A stretch of 64,000 nucleotides of DNA from Streptomyces sp. AM 4-1-1 (GTDB lineage: Bacteria > Actinomycetota > Actinomycetes > Streptomycetales > Streptomycetaceae): NCBI RefSeq assembly GCF_029167625.1, contig NZ_CP119145.1:2790001-2854000 (forward strand). The letters are read 5' to 3'. Under the pieces are notes generated by a model. The model searched no databases. It had not been told where the DNA came from and saw only the letters and a program-made list of their open reading frames with translations. Below are positions 1 through 9,307 of the stretch, in pieces. The position numbers were made by a program, and so were the translations under genes. Each line of letters opens with the position of its first letter. The stretch's first letter is position 1.

Positions 1-599
1 ATGGCGACCGCCGCGAGTGCCGACGGGATCACGGCGAGGCCCATCGCGGTCTGCCAGGAGTGCCCGCTCGCCTGCCAGACCGGCACCATCAGCGCCGCGA
101 CCAGCGCCGAGCCCGCGCCCATGGACAGCGCGTAGACGCCCATCATCACGCCGACGCGGCGGTGCGCGAACCGGCTGCGGACGAACACCGGGATCAGTAC
201 GTTCACGATCGCCGTCGCGATGCTCACGATCACCGTGCCGACGAACAGACCGGGCAGGCCGAGTACGCGTACGACCGCTCCCGCGAGCAGCAGCACACTG
301 GCCCAGAACAGGCCCCTCTCCTCGCCGAGCCGTCGGCGTACCAGTGTCGCCAGCGGTGCGAAGACGCCCATGCACAGCGGTGGCAGCAGGCCCAGCAGGG
401 TGACCGTCCCGGTCCCGAACCCGGCCACCGGGGCCAGCGGGCCGAGCTGTCCGAACGCCACGCGGGTGTTGAAGCTGAGCAGCACGAAACCGGTCACCAG
501 GACCACGGCCGAGGCCGTCGCGCGCGGCGGTCCGCCGGTGGTGTGCGGCGGGGAGGGGGACGGGGTGCGGGAGGCGGATGCCGGGGCGCGAACGGACAC
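1..599 (-). CDS. MFS transporter (CynX/NimT-like), 3' end outside window
   Basis: The reading frame runs from a GTG at 599 off the left edge (about 199 codons visible). It shows alternating hydrophobic helices and short basic loops (for example VLVTGFVLLSFNTRVAFGQL, then a loop RRRLGEERG) typical of the N-terminal half of a 12-helix major facilitator permease; the FNTRVAF and LGPLAP stretch resembles the cyanate/nitroimidazole (CynX/NimT) branch. GAAAGG lies five bases before the GTG. The first 25 residues are a Pro/Ser-rich leader. It is divergent from the MerR regulator at 757, which probably controls it. The substrate cannot be told from sequence. Confidence 0.75.
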   Translation of the reverse strand, partial: MSVRAPASASRTPSPSPPHTTGGPPRATASAVVLVTGFVLLSFNTRVAFGQLGPLAPVAGFGTGTVTLLGLLPPLCMGVFAPLATLVRRRLGEERGLFWASVLLLAGAVVRVLGLPGLFVGTVIVSIATAIVNVLIPVFVRSRFAHRRVGVMMGVYALSMGAGSALVAALMVPVWQASGHSWQTAMGLAVIPSALAAVA

Positions 600-610
600 G
601 GCGACCTTTC

Positions 611-637
611 GGTGTTCTCGGTGTTCTCGGTGTTCTC
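611..637. repeat. three tandem copies of a 9-bp unit (GGTGTTCTC)
   Basis: GGTGTTCTC occurs three times head to tail just upstream of the MFS start, inside the divergent MFS/MerR intergenic region. It lies in the 5' leader or promoter of the transporter. Function unknown. Confidence 0.8.
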
Positions 638-717
638 AGTGCGTCCAGTGGTGGGCGACAGTGCTTCGGGCGGTGGGCGACACCACGTGCGGGGGCGGGC
701 GACTCGGTCAGCTTCCA

Positions 718-737
718 CGCTCAAGTACGCTTGAGCG
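718..737. promoter_or_regulatory. MerR-type operator palindrome
   Basis: A perfect inverted repeat, CGCTCAAG-TACG-CTTGAGCG, lies 19 bases before the merR start and between the divergent MFS and MerR genes. MerR-family regulators bind such palindromes within long promoter spacers, so this is the likely site for autoregulation and control of the transporter. Confidence 0.7.
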
Positions 738-756
738 CAAGCCGACGGAGGTGTCC

Positions 757-1209
757 GTGAAGGATCTGTACTCGATCAGCGAGGTCGCCGAGGCGTTCGG
801 CCTGACGGTCGCGGCCCTGCGGTTCTACGAGGAGCGCGGGCTCATCCGGCACAGCGAGCGCCGGGGGCGCGTACGCCAGTACAGCCGGGAGGATCTGGCC
901 CGGCTCGCGTACGCGCAGCTCTGGCACGAGGACGGCATGCTCACGCTGACGGAGACCAGTGCCATCGTCGACAGCGAGAAGGTGGCCGACCGGCTCGGGC
1001 TGATCACCGCGCAGCGGGACGCGATGCTCGAACGGATCGAGAAGCTCGACCGTGCCGTGGCCGTCCTCACCCATATGCTCGGCTGCCGTACCGACAAGGC
1101 CCTGGACTGCCCGATGACCGGGACCTACGTCCGGGGGCGGGTCGACGCCGCGCTCAGCGGCACCCCGCACACGACGGACTTCCTGCCGCCGCCGGGACGG
1201 GGCGAGTGA
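757..1209 (+). CDS. MerR family transcriptional regulator
   Basis: A 150-residue DNA-binding regulator. Residues 1-70 form the MerR winged helix (YSISEVAEAFGLTVAALRFYEERGL, then R-x-YS-x-EDLARL). The effector part carries a long dimerisation helix (about 75-115) and then GCRTDKALDCP, where two cysteines could bind a ligand or metal. The GTG at 757 is preferred over the GTG at 751 because GGAG sits seven bases before it and only one base before the other. It is divergent from the MFS gene and follows a perfect palindrome, so it probably senses a substrate of that transporter. The inducer is unknown. Confidence 0.9.
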   Translation: MKDLYSISEVAEAFGLTVAALRFYEERGLIRHSERRGRVRQYSREDLARLAYAQLWHEDGMLTLTETSAIVDSEKVADRLGLITAQRDAMLERIEKLDRAVAVLTHMLGCRTDKALDCPMTGTYVRGRVDAALSGTPHTTDFLPPPGRGE

Positions 1210-1455
1210 GCGGCAGGGGACGGGGAGGGGTGGGCAGCAGAGGTGGGGGGCGGGATGTGGCAGGGGCAGGGGCAGGACGTGGGTCGGCACGAATGGCGAA
1301 CACGGGAGGAACCTTCCCCGGCGGGCCGGTCGCCGCGTCGTCCGGTCACGACACCCCCATCCGCCCTCTCATCCGGCCCCTCCCACCCGTCCCTTTCCTC
1401 CGGGTCCTCTCATCCGGTCCTTTCATCCGGGCCCTCTCATCGCAGGAGCGACGCA
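1210..1455. repeat. intergenic region with degenerate CATCCGG repeats
   Basis: Between merR and the dehydratase gene, about 1365-1440 is a C/T-rich stretch with repeated CATCCGG and CTCTCATCCG words directly before the dehydratase RBS. No gene is seen. Confidence 0.5.
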
Positions 1456-2595
1456 ATGCACCAACTCACGTACGGCGACATCAAGTCGGCCACCGACCGG
1501 ATCGCCGGACGCGTCCGTCCCGTCGCCCTGACCCCGATGGACCCCGGCGCCATCCGCACCACCCACCAAGGCCCGCTCGACGACCGGGCCGGGCAGCCCG
1601 GTGAGGTGTGGCTGGCACTGGAGTTCATGCAGCACACCGGATCGTTCAAGGCTCGCGGCGCGCAGAACTTCGTCCAGGCCCACCGCGAGGCCGGCACCCT
1701 TCCCGAGGCCGGGGTGACCATCGCCTCCGGTGGGAACGCGGGTCTGGCGTGCGCCTGGGCCGCCCAGCAGCAGGGGGTTCGCGCCACGGTCTTCCTCCCC
1801 ACCACCGCCCCGGCGGTGAAGGTGGCCAGGCTCCGCGGCTACGGCGCCGAGGTACGGCTGATCGGCACGGAGTACGCCGAGGCCCTGGCGGCGTGCGAGG
1901 AGTTCACCGCCGCGACCGGCGCGCTCGCCTCGCACGCGTACGACCATCCGCTCATCGCCGCCGGGGCCGGAACGCTGCTGGAGGAGATCCACCAGCGGAT
2001 TCCCGGCCTGGACACCGTGGTGGTCGCGGTCGGCGGCGGCGGGCTGTTCGCCGGCGTCGCCGCCGCCGCCCGGCACCACGGCATCCGGACCGTCGCCGTC
2101 GAGCCGGAGAACTGCCGCGCGCTCAACGCCGCCCTGGAAGTGGGCCGCCCGGTCGACGTCACCGTGGACTCGATCGCCGCCGACTCCCTCGGTGCCCGTC
2201 GCACCTCCGCCATGGCCCTGCACGCGGCCCGGCAGGACGGCGTGCGTTCCGTGCTGGTGCCGGACGCCGAGATCGTCCGCGCCCGCCGGTCGCTGTGGGA
2301 CCAGCGGCGTATCGCGGCCGAGCACGGCGCCGCGACCGCTCTGGCCGCGCTCACCGCGCCGATCGGCCGGGCGGACCGGCACGTGCCCGACCGGGGCGCG
2401 CCCGATCAGGATCTGTCCGAGCAGAATCCGTACGAGCAGAATCTGTCCGATCGGGGTCCGGCCGACCGGGGTCCGGCTGACCGCCCCGCCACGGCCGGGT
2501 ACGGCTACCGGCCGGGCGTCGGCGAGAAGGTCTGTGTGGTGGTGTGCGGCGCGAACACCGACGTGACCACGCTCGTCGCTCCTCCCGGCAACTGA
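1456..2595 (+). CDS. threonine/serine dehydratase-like PLP enzyme
   Basis: A fold-type II PLP enzyme of 379 residues. The Schiff-base lysine is in TGSFKARGA (about residue 62), ASGGNAG is the substrate loop and VAVGGGGLFAGVA is the phosphate-binding glycine loop, all standard for threonine/serine dehydratases. Predicted reaction: L-threonine or L-serine to the 2-oxo acid plus ammonia. The ATG at 1456 has AGGAG eight bases upstream. A repetitive Asp/Arg/Gly/Pro insert (ADRGPADR-type units, about residues 308-350) interrupts the C-terminal domain before the terminal strand VCVVVCGANTD, and appears to have grown by tandem duplication. Allosteric ACT domains are absent, so it looks catabolic. Related racemases or diaminopropionate lyases cannot be excluded. 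Confidence 0.85.
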   Translation: MHQLTYGDIKSATDRIAGRVRPVALTPMDPGAIRTTHQGPLDDRAGQPGEVWLALEFMQHTGSFKARGAQNFVQAHREAGTLPEAGVTIASGGNAGLACAWAAQQQGVRATVFLPTTAPAVKVARLRGYGAEVRLIGTEYAEALAACEEFTAATGALASHAYDHPLIAAGAGTLLEEIHQRIPGLDTVVVAVGGGGLFAGVAAAARHHGIRTVAVEPENCRALNAALEVGRPVDVTVDSIAADSLGARRTSAMALHAARQDGVRSVLVPDAEIVRARRSLWDQRRIAAEHGAATALAALTAPIGRADRHVPDRGAPDQDLSEQNPYEQNLSDRGPADRGPADRPATAGYGYRPGVGEKVCVVVCGANTDVTTLVAPPGN

Positions 2596-2599
2596 TCGA

Positions 2600-2690
2600 C
2601 TGACCCACTGACCGACTGGCCAGCTGTCCGGCTGACCAGCTGTCCGGCTGACCGGCTGACCGGCTGACCGGCTGACCGACCGGTCTCGGA
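2600..2690. repeat. degenerate tandem repeat of GCTGACCG / CAGCTGTCC
   Basis: Directly after the dehydratase stop, an array of GCTGACCG-like octamers and two AGCTGTCCGGCTGACC units fills the convergent space with fbiC. No gene is seen; it may contribute to termination. Confidence 0.6.
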
Positions 2691-2804
2691 GGCTGTCGGC
2701 CGGTCGGTGCCAGGACTCACCGACCGGGCCGGCCGGGCCGGGCGGGCCGACCGGACCGACCGCGCCGACCGGTCGGGCCTGTCCGCCCAGGCGGTCGGTC
2801 CCCG

Positions 2805-5387
2805 TCAGTCCCCCAGCACCGGCAGCAACTCCGGAAGGTGGCCGTCCGAAGCCCGTGCCGCCTCCACCCGTTCCGCCGGGACCTCCCCGTACAGCGTCGT
2901 ACGCGGCTTGGCCGGTCGGCCCGCCAGGTCGGCGATCTCGACGAGGTCCCGGACCGAGCGGTACGAGCCGTAACTCGACCCCGCCATACGGGAGATGGTC
3001 TCCTCCATCAACGTGCCACCGAGGTCGTTCGCACCCGAGCGCAGCATCTCCGCCGCACCCTCCGCACCGAGCTTCACCCAGCTGGTCTGGATGTTGGTGA
3101 TGTGCGGGTGCAGGAGGAGCCGGGCCATGGCGGTGACGGCCCGGTTGTCGCGGTCGGTCGGGCCGGGGCGGGCGATGCCCGCCAGGTAGACCGGGGCGTT
3201 GGTGTGGATGAACGGCAGGGTCACGAACTCCGTGAAACCACCGGTCTCCTGCTGGAGCCGGGCCAGGGTCCGCAGGTGGCCGAGCCAGTGGCGGGGCTGG
3301 TCGACGTGCCCGTACATCATCGTGGACGAGGAGCGCAGTCCCACCTCGTGCGCCGTCCTGATGACCTCCAGCCACGTGGCCGTGGGGAGCTTGCCCTTGG
3401 TGAGGACCCAGCGGACCTCGTCGTCCAGGATCTCCGCCGCGGTGCCGGGGATGGAGTCGAGTCCGGCCTCCTTCGCGGAAATCAGCCAGTCGCGGATGGA
3501 AAGGCCGGTGCGGGTGGCGCCGTTGACGACCTCCATCGGCGAGAACGCGTGGACGTGCATGCCCGGGACGCGCTCCTTCACCGCCCGCGCGATGTCGAAG
3601 TAGGCGGTGCCCGGCAGGTCGGGGTGGATTCCGCCCTGCATGCAGACCTCGACGGCGCCGACGTCCCACGCCTGGGCGGCCCGGTCGGCGACCTGGTCGA
3701 GGGAGAGCGTGTACGCGTCCGCGTCGGTGCGGCGCTGGGCGAAGGCGCAGAACCGGCAGCCGGTGTAGCAGACGTTGGTGAAGTTGATGTTCCGCGTGAC
3801 GATGTACGTGACGTCGTCACCGACCACGTCACGGCGCAGTTCGTCGGCGATCCGGCAGAGCGCGTCGAGGGCGGGCCCGTCGGCGTGGAGCAGGGCCAGT
3901 GCCTCGTCGTCGGTGAGCTTCGTCGGGTCGTCGGCGGCGGTGGCGAGCGCGGTCCGTACGTCCCCGTCGATCCGGGACGGGACCATGCCGGGCGCGGCGG
4001 CCTCGCGCAGCGCCTCCCAGTCCCCGTACACCTCGTCGAAGTCGTCCCGTCGGTCGGAGGTGCGGCCCTCGGTGTCGATGGTGGTGTGCAGGTCGGTGCG
4101 GCCGGTGGCGGTGAAGCCCTCGTCGGGTTCCTGCCAGGGCAGGCCGACCGGTTCGACGTCCTCGCGGGCGAGGCCGGTGTCCGGGTCGGCGAGCGCGCGG
4201 ACGTGCGGGAGGAGGCGGGGGTCGAGCCAGGGTTCGCCGCGCTGGATGAACTCCGGGTAGATGGTGAGGCGTTCACGCAGGGTGAAGCCGGACTCGGCGG
4301 TCCTCGCGGCGAGTTCGTCGATGTGCGGCCAGGGGCGTTCGGGGTTGACGTGGTCGGGGGTCAGCGGCGATACCCCGCCCCAGTCGTCGATCCCGGCGCC
4401 GATGAGCAGGGCGTACTCGGCGTCGACGAGGTTCGGCGGGGCCTGGATGCGGGCCGAGGGGCCGAGGATGTGCCGGGCCACGGCGATGGCGGCGGCCAGC
4501 TCCTCCAGCTCGGCGTCGGGCATGCCGCGCATCGCCGTGTCGGGCTTGGCGCGGAAGTTCTGGACGATGACTTCCTGGATGCCGTGGTAGGCGCGGGCCG
4601 TCCGGCGCAGCTCGAAGAGGGAGTCGGCGCGTTCCTCGTACGACTCGCCGATGCCGATGAGGATGCCGGTGGTGAACGGGACGTTGGAGCGGCCCGCGTC
4701 CTCCAGGACCCGCAGCCGGACGGCGGGCTCCTTGTCGGGCGAGCCGTGGTGCGGGCCGCCGGGCTCGGACCACAGGCGGGTCGCGGTGGTCTCCAGCATC
4801 ATGCCCATGGACGGGGCGACGGGCTTCAGCCGCTGGAGGTCGGTCCAGCTCAGCACACCCGGGTTGAGGTGCGGGAGGAGGCCGGTCTCCTCCAGGACCC
4901 GGATGGCCATGGCCCGTACGTACGCGAGTGTGTCGTCGTACCCCTCGGCCTCCAGCCACTCGCGCGCCTCGGGCCAGCGGTCCTCCGGCCGGTCGCCGAG
5001 CGTGAACAGGGCTTCCTTGCAGCCGAGCGCCGCGCCCTCGCGGGCGATGCCCAGGACCTCGTCGGGCGACAGGAACATGCCGTGGCCGTCCCTGCGGAGC
5101 TTGCCGGGCACGGTGACGAACGTGCAGTAGTGGCACTTGTCACGGCAGAGCCGGGTCAGCGGGATGAAGACCTTGCGGGAGTACGTGATGACACCTGGCC
5201 GGCCCGCGGCCTCAAGACCGGCGTCCCGCACCCGGGCCGCCGATCCGGCGAGGTCGGTCAGATCGTCGCCGCGCGCCTGGAGCAGGACGGCGGCCTCTTC
5301 CCGGTCGAGAGCGACACCGTCGCGTGCCCGCCTGAGGGCACGCCGCATGGCGTTGGAGGTGGGGCGTCCGCGCTGAGGATCGGTCAT
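2805..5387 (-). CDS. fbiC: bifunctional FO synthase (CofG/CofH fusion)
   Basis: An 860-residue protein, the normal length of actinobacterial FbiC, which makes the deazaflavin FO (F420 precursor) from a pyrimidine intermediate and tyrosine. Two radical SAM halves are visible: CofG-like with [10 protein letters not shown] near residue 80, and CofH-like with [10 protein letters not shown] near residue 540. Each has the CxxxCxxC [4Fe-4S] motif. The ATG at 5387 is chosen because longer frames upstream are compositional noise. There is no Shine-Dalgarno; instead TATGCT lies six bases before the ATG, a leaderless layout. It is convergent with the dehydratase gene. Confidence 0.97.
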   Translation of the reverse strand: MTDPQRGRPTSNAMRRALRRARDGVALDREEAAVLLQARGDDLTDLAGSAARVRDAGLEAAGRPGVITYSRKVFIPLTRLCRDKCHYCTFVTVPGKLRRDGHGMFLSPDEVLGIAREGAALGCKEALFTLGDRPEDRWPEAREWLEAEGYDDTLAYVRAMAIRVLEETGLLPHLNPGVLSWTDLQRLKPVAPSMGMMLETTATRLWSEPGGPHHGSPDKEPAVRLRVLEDAGRSNVPFTTGILIGIGESYEERADSLFELRRTARAYHGIQEVIVQNFRAKPDTAMRGMPDAELEELAAAIAVARHILGPSARIQAPPNLVDAEYALLIGAGIDDWGGVSPLTPDHVNPERPWPHIDELAARTAESGFTLRERLTIYPEFIQRGEPWLDPRLLPHVRALADPDTGLAREDVEPVGLPWQEPDEGFTATGRTDLHTTIDTEGRTSDRRDDFDEVYGDWEALREAAAPGMVPSRIDGDVRTALATAADDPTKLTDDEALALLHADGPALDALCRIADELRRDVVGDDVTYIVTRNINFTNVCYTGCRFCAFAQRRTDADAYTLSLDQVADRAAQAWDVGAVEVCMQGGIHPDLPGTAYFDIARAVKERVPGMHVHAFSPMEVVNGATRTGLSIRDWLISAKEAGLDSIPGTAAEILDDEVRWVLTKGKLPTATWLEVIRTAHEVGLRSSSTMMYGHVDQPRHWLGHLRTLARLQQETGGFTEFVTLPFIHTNAPVYLAGIARPGPTDRDNRAVTAMARLLLHPHITNIQTSWVKLGAEGAAEMLRSGANDLGGTLMEETISRMAGSSYGSYRSVRDLVEIADLAGRPAKPRTTLYGEVPAERVEAARASDGHLPELLPVLGD

Positions 5388-5399
5388 GGATCGAGCATA
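5388..5399 (-). promoter_or_regulatory. -10 element giving a leaderless fbiC transcript
   Basis: On the minus strand TATGCT (5399-5394) is followed by six bases and then the fbiC ATG. A TAnnnT box six to eight bases before the start, with no RBS, is the usual actinobacterial leaderless arrangement. Confidence 0.55.
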
Positions 5400-5665
5400 C
5401 GAGCGCGGCCCCGGCCTGTGACCAGGCACTCCGGTGGGCGGGGCGGCTCGGGGGGCGGGGTGTGGGTGGAGTGCGGGTGGGGTGTGGCGCGGCGCGTGGG
5501 TGGCGCGGGGGCGGGCGGTACGTGAGGTGTGGCGGGGGTGCGCGGGCGGAGGCAGGGGCGGGGCGCGGGGCGGCGGTGGAGGCTGAGCGCGGGCGGGGAG
5601 GCGGGCCCGGCAGGCCGATGGCCGAGCCTCCGGGCCGGGGCCGGCGGCCTCCCCGGCCGGGGCCG

Positions 5666-5890
5666 CTACCGCCCGTTCGGCACGTCCTGCGCGGCGGCCG
5701 CTTCCAGGGAGTTCAGCTGTTCGCTCGTCCACCCGGTGATACGAGTCACTTCCGCTTCCTGTCCGGCGCGGTCGCCGTCCTGCCGCAACGCGGACACGGC
5801 CTCGGCCCGGAGGTCCTCCTGAGCGGCCTTGAGTGCTTCTTCGGCTTCCACGCAGCGCTGAGCCGCGAGTTCGAGCTTGGCGGTATCCAT
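5666..5890 (-). CDS. small helical protein of unknown function
   Basis: A 74-residue, Ala/Glu-rich protein ([20 protein letters not shown] at the start) with heptad-like spacing over residues 1-45, so probably a short coiled coil or helical hairpin. Frame and codon use are clearly coding. The ATG at 5890 is chosen because GGGGAAGG lies eight bases before it. The 275 bases between it and fbiC are G-rich with no convincing gene. I do not recognise a family. Confidence 0.6.
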   Translation of the reverse strand: MDTAKLELAAQRCVEAEEALKAAQEDLRAEAVSALRQDGDRAGQEAEVTRITGWTSEQLNSLEAAAAQDVPNGR

Positions 5891-6055
5891 GTCCGGCACC
5901 TTCCCCGGGCCGCGCGCCCGAACACACGGTGGGTCACGGATGGCTGCGGGCCGTGGGGGTGGGGCAGGCCGGAGGGGCCGGACGGGGAGAACGGCTCCGC
6001 GACAGCCCCGCCCTGTCCGTTAAGTCGCCCTTGTCCCCGTAAGCTCGGCCCGGTG

Positions 6056-6823
6056 ATGGAAACGATCGTCTTCGACATCGGCGAAACACTCATCCGCGAC
6101 GACCGGTACTGGTCCTCCTGGGCCGACTGGCTGGGCGTCCCGTCGCACACCGTCAGCGCCCTCGTCGGCGCCGCGGTCGTCCAGGGCCGCGACCACACCG
6201 AAGCGTTGCGCGTGCTCCGCCCCGACATGGACATCCGCGAGGCGTGCCACGCCCGTGAGGCGGCGGCGCGCGGTGAGTACCTGGACGAGACCGACCTGTA
6301 CCCGGATGTCCGCCCCAGCCTCGCCGAGCTGCGGAGGCTCGGGGTGCGCGTGGTGGTCGCCGGGAACGGGACCGACCGGGCGGGCGCGCTGCTGCGCGGG
6401 CTCGATCTGCCCGCGGACCTGGTCGTCACCTCCGGCGAGTGGGGGGTGGCCAAACCGGACGCGGCGTTCTTCGACCTCGTACAGGAGGTGTCCGGGGCCG
6501 GTCCGCACGACACGGTGTACGTCGGCGACCACCCGAGCGAGGACCTGCTCCCGGCGCGGGCGGCGGGGCTGCGGACGGCGCATCTCAGGCGGGGACCGTG
6601 GGGGCACTGGTGGGCGGACCACCCGGACGTGGTGACGGGCGCCGACTGGCGGATTCGGTCACTGACCGAGCTGGCGGCGCTGGTGCGCGAGGAGCGGAAG
6701 GCGGACGTGGTGACGCCGACGGTACCGGGACAGGCGGGTACCCCCGATACCGGTACGGGTACGGCGGCGGGTACGGGTGCGGGGCTCGGCCCGTACGCGG
6801 GAGACACGCGCCAGGTGCGCTGA
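6056..6823 (+). CDS. HAD-superfamily hydrolase
   Basis: A 255-residue haloacid dehalogenase-fold phosphatase-like protein. Motif I is FDIGETLI; the canonical motif is DxDxT/V, so the general acid at the second Asp position is replaced here by Gly-Glu. Motif II is VVVAGNGT, with Asn in place of the usual Ser/Thr. Lysine motif III is GVAKPDAAFF and motif IV is YVGDHPSEDLL. The helical cap follows motif I. Residues after about 220 are a Pro/Gly/Thr tail (TGTGTAAGTGAG) with no homology. TAAGCT sits seven bases before a GTG at 6053, one codon upstream of the ATG at 6056, so either start could be used and the mRNA may be leaderless. The substrate is unknown. Confidence 0.85.
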   Translation: METIVFDIGETLIRDDRYWSSWADWLGVPSHTVSALVGAAVVQGRDHTEALRVLRPDMDIREACHAREAAARGEYLDETDLYPDVRPSLAELRRLGVRVVVAGNGTDRAGALLRGLDLPADLVVTSGEWGVAKPDAAFFDLVQEVSGAGPHDTVYVGDHPSEDLLPARAAGLRTAHLRRGPWGHWWADHPDVVTGADWRIRSLTELAALVREERKADVVTPTVPGQAGTPDTGTGTAAGTGAGLGPYAGDTRQVR

Positions 6824-6830
6824 CGGGGCG

Positions 6831-7574
6831 TCAGTTCTCCGTGTCGGCGCGCGGGGACGGATTCAGCCGGTCGCCCGCCCGGCGCATGTGCTCGACCATC
6901 GCCGCGTCCGCCGCCTCGGCGTCGTGGGCGCGGATCGCGTCGAGGACCGCTCCGTACTCGCGCAGGGTTTCGGCGACCGCGTCCTCGATGCCCCCGGCGT
7001 GTTCCGTCCACCCCTGGAGCAGAGCGCGGACGGAGTGCAGGATGTCGCCGAGGACGGCGTTCCCGCTGATGTCCGCCAGGTCGAGGTGGAAGGCGAGGTC
7101 GGACTCGACGAACGCCCTGACGTCCGTGCCCGCCTCCCGCATCCGGTTCAGATGGCCTTCGAGGCGTTCGACGTCGTCCGCGTCGGCCCGGTCGGCGGCC
7201 AGTCGGGCGGAGACGCCCTCCAGGAACGTACGGACCTCGGCCAGGTCCCGGGTGTGGCGCGTGCCGAGCATCATGCCCCAGCTAATGGCGCGCGGCAGGA
7301 ACTCCGACGTGCCCTCGCGGACGTACGAGCCGGAGCCCGGCCGGACCTCGATGACGCCGAGCACGTCCAGCGCGGAGAGCGCGCCCCGAACGCTCGACCG
7401 GGCGACGTGGAGCGCGTCCGCGAGCTGCCGTTCGGCGGGGAGGCGGGTGCCGGGCTTCAGGTTGCCTTCGGCGAGGTGGTCGAGGAGCAGCCTGGCGACC
7501 TCGCTGACCGAGGACTCCCGTACGACAGGGCGCAGGAGGGTGGTGAAATCGGGCGCTTCGGGCTGCGTGGACAC
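6831..7574 (-). CDS. GntR-family regulator, FadR (FCD) subfamily
   Basis: A 247-residue repressor-type protein. The winged helix spans about residues 15-85 (EVARLLLDHLAEG, then PGTRLPAERQLADALHVARS) and the helical FCD ligand domain about 100-235, with metal-ligand candidates in ESDLAFHLDLADISGN and a late His. The GTG at 7574 is preferred over an in-frame GTG at 7607 because GGAC precedes it and family members start here; the extra 11 codons would cover TCTGATGTACTGGACAA, which looks like an operator. It is convergent with the HAD gene, eight bases apart. The ligand, probably an organic acid, is not predictable. Confidence 0.88.
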   Translation of the reverse strand: MSTQPEAPDFTTLLRPVVRESSVSEVARLLLDHLAEGNLKPGTRLPAERQLADALHVARSSVRGALSALDVLGVIEVRPGSGSYVREGTSEFLPRAISWGMMLGTRHTRDLAEVRTFLEGVSARLAADRADADDVERLEGHLNRMREAGTDVRAFVESDLAFHLDLADISGNAVLGDILHSVRALLQGWTEHAGGIEDAVAETLREYGAVLDAIRAHDAEAADAAMVEHMRRAGDRLNPSPRADTEN

Positions 7575-7918
7575 GTTGTCCAGTACATCAGACCGGACCT
7601 GTCGCACACGGCTCGGGCGACCGAATCGCGCTCATCGGCCGGGGTCGGCCGCTCGTCGGAGCGGTGGGTGGGCCTCGCTCCGGGCCTGGTCGGAGGGGTG
7701 GGGCGGCCGCGCTCCGGACGTGGTCGGAGGGTGGGTGAGCAGGCGTGGGCGGCCGGTCGGGACGGATCGGGGTGCCGGGGCCCGGTGGGCGCGGATGGGG
7801 CAGGGATCAGGCTTCGGCGGGCTCGGCCGGGCCGGGGTTCGGGCTTCGGCGGGCGGGCGGGCCGGGGGTCGGGACGGATCGGGGTGGGGCGGGGTGTCGG
7901 GCTCGGTGTCGGGCGGGC

Positions 7919-8614
7919 TCAGCCGGGGACGGAGCGCGCCACTCGGAAACCGACGTCGTCGATCCGGAAGGTCGGGTGGCTGCGGCGGCGCACCGAGGCC
8001 CGGCAGCTCCAGTGCTCGTCGAACCAGCCACCGCCGCGCAGTACCCGGTAGGTGCCGTAGACCTCGGCGTCGTAGACGTCCCAGCACCACTCCCAGACGT
8101 TGCCCAGCATGTCGTACACACCCCACGCGTTGGGCCGCCTGCCGCCCACCTCGTGGACGCGTTCGCCCGAGTTGCCGCGGTGCCAGGCGATCTCGTCGAG
8201 CTGCCCGTACCGCGCCCCGGTCGTACCGGCCCGGCAGGCGTGCTCCCACTCGGCCTCGGTCGGCAGCCGGTAGCCGTCGGCGGACGGGTCCCACTCGACG
8301 CCCTCGGCGGTGGCGCCGACACCGGCCGTGGCGGTGCGGTGGTGGTAAGCGGGCGTCAACCCCTCTTGGTGCGAAAGGGAGTTGCAGAACTCGACCGCGT
8401 CCAGCCAGGAGACACCCTCGACGGGCAGCAGATCACCCCGTGCGTCGCTCGGCCGTCGGCCGGTGACCTGTTCGTACCGCTCCTGGGTGACCGGGACGGC
8501 CCCGAGCCGGTACGACGCCTGCTCGACCGTCCAACTCCGGCGCGTCCGCCGGTCCGACAGGGTCACCCGACCCTCGGGTACGAGGATCATCCCGGTGTGC
8601 GCGCTCACGTCCAT
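7919..8614 (-). CDS. SUMF1/formylglycine-generating-enzyme-like protein, probably not a true FGE
   Basis: A 231-residue single FGE-sulfatase fold: PVTQERYEQVTG, VEGVSWLDAVEFCNSLS, YRLPTEAEWEHACRAG, WGVYDMLGNVWEWCWD, then RGGGWFDEHWSCRASVRR. In true FGEs two cysteines five residues apart bind copper after the RGGS motif. Here the first is Asp and only the second Cys remains, so classic Cys-to-formylglycine chemistry is doubtful; a role like other SUMF1-domain proteins is more likely. ATG at 8614. About 340 bases of G-rich DNA separate it from the GntR gene, with no gene seen. Confidence 0.85.
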   Translation of the reverse strand: MDVSAHTGMILVPEGRVTLSDRRTRRSWTVEQASYRLGAVPVTQERYEQVTGRRPSDARGDLLPVEGVSWLDAVEFCNSLSHQEGLTPAYHHRTATAGVGATAEGVEWDPSADGYRLPTEAEWEHACRAGTTGARYGQLDEIAWHRGNSGERVHEVGGRRPNAWGVYDMLGNVWEWCWDVYDAEVYGTYRVLRGGGWFDEHWSCRASVRRRSHPTFRIDDVGFRVARSVPG

Positions 8615-8689
8615 GAGTCAAAGATCGCACCAACGGGCTCGCCACGTGGGCGAGTACACCGATCACGGGCCCCGTGGGCCCGAGCCACC

Positions 8690-9220
8690 TCACTTCCGCC
8701 AGTCGTCGGCGAGCAGGCCGTAGATCACCTCGTCGGTGAACTCGCCGCCGGCCCACGCCGAACGGCGCAGTGTTCCCTCCCTGCCGAACCCGGCCCGTTC
8801 CGCCGCGCCGATCATCGCCCCGTTGTCGGCCAGTGTTTCGAGCTGGAGCCGGTGCAGGCCGCGCACCGCGAAGCCGTAGTCGCAGAGCACACGGACGACG
8901 TCCACCCCGAATCCCTGTCCCCGGAACGCGGGCAGGAGCGCGATCCCGAGGTGGGCGCTCCTGTTGTGGGTGTCGATCCCCCACAACAGCGCCTCCCCCG
9001 CCAGTGTCTCCCCGTCCAGGGTCACCACGGAGAAGCGGGCCGCGTCTTCGTCGGGTCCGGTCACCACGTACGGAGACACCGCCGAATCCCGGGGGATGGG
9101 ACGCCAGGGCCGCGAGTCGGCCCTCGAACGCGTCGCCACGTCGTCGTACAGCTCGGTGTGCAGGACGGATACGTCCGACTCGTGCCGGGCCCGGAGCCCG
9201 ATCTTGTTTCCACGCAGCAT
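8690..9220 (-). CDS. GNAT N-acetyltransferase (RimJ/RimL-like)
   Basis: A 176-residue acetyl-CoA-dependent transferase. The acetyl-CoA loop is LPAFRGQGFGVDVVRVLCDYGF (R/QxxGxG-type), preceded by beta strand AHLGIAL and followed by LQLETLADNGAMIGAAERAGF, the typical RimL-like C-terminal part. It ends in ADDWRK. The substrate (protein N-terminus or small amine) is unknown. It lies 75 bases upstream of the SUMF1-like gene on the same strand, so co-transcription is possible. Confidence 0.88.
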   Translation of the reverse strand: MLRGNKIGLRARHESDVSVLHTELYDDVATRSRADSRPWRPIPRDSAVSPYVVTGPDEDAARFSVVTLDGETLAGEALLWGIDTHNRSAHLGIALLPAFRGQGFGVDVVRVLCDYGFAVRGLHRLQLETLADNGAMIGAAERAGFGREGTLRRSAWAGGEFTDEVIYGLLADDWRK

Positions 9221-9307
9221 CCGCTGTTCCTATCCGCCCCTTCGCCGCACGGCAACCGAGTTACCGCCGCCGGGGCACGTGGCGGGGCGGGCCGGGCGGG
9301 CAGCGGG

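Noticed and set aside
1423..3669. Long minus-strand open frame opposite the dehydratase and across fbiC
   Set aside because: Arg/Gly/Pro-rich noise typical of antisense frames in GC-rich DNA; the real genes are the dehydratase (plus) and fbiC (minus).
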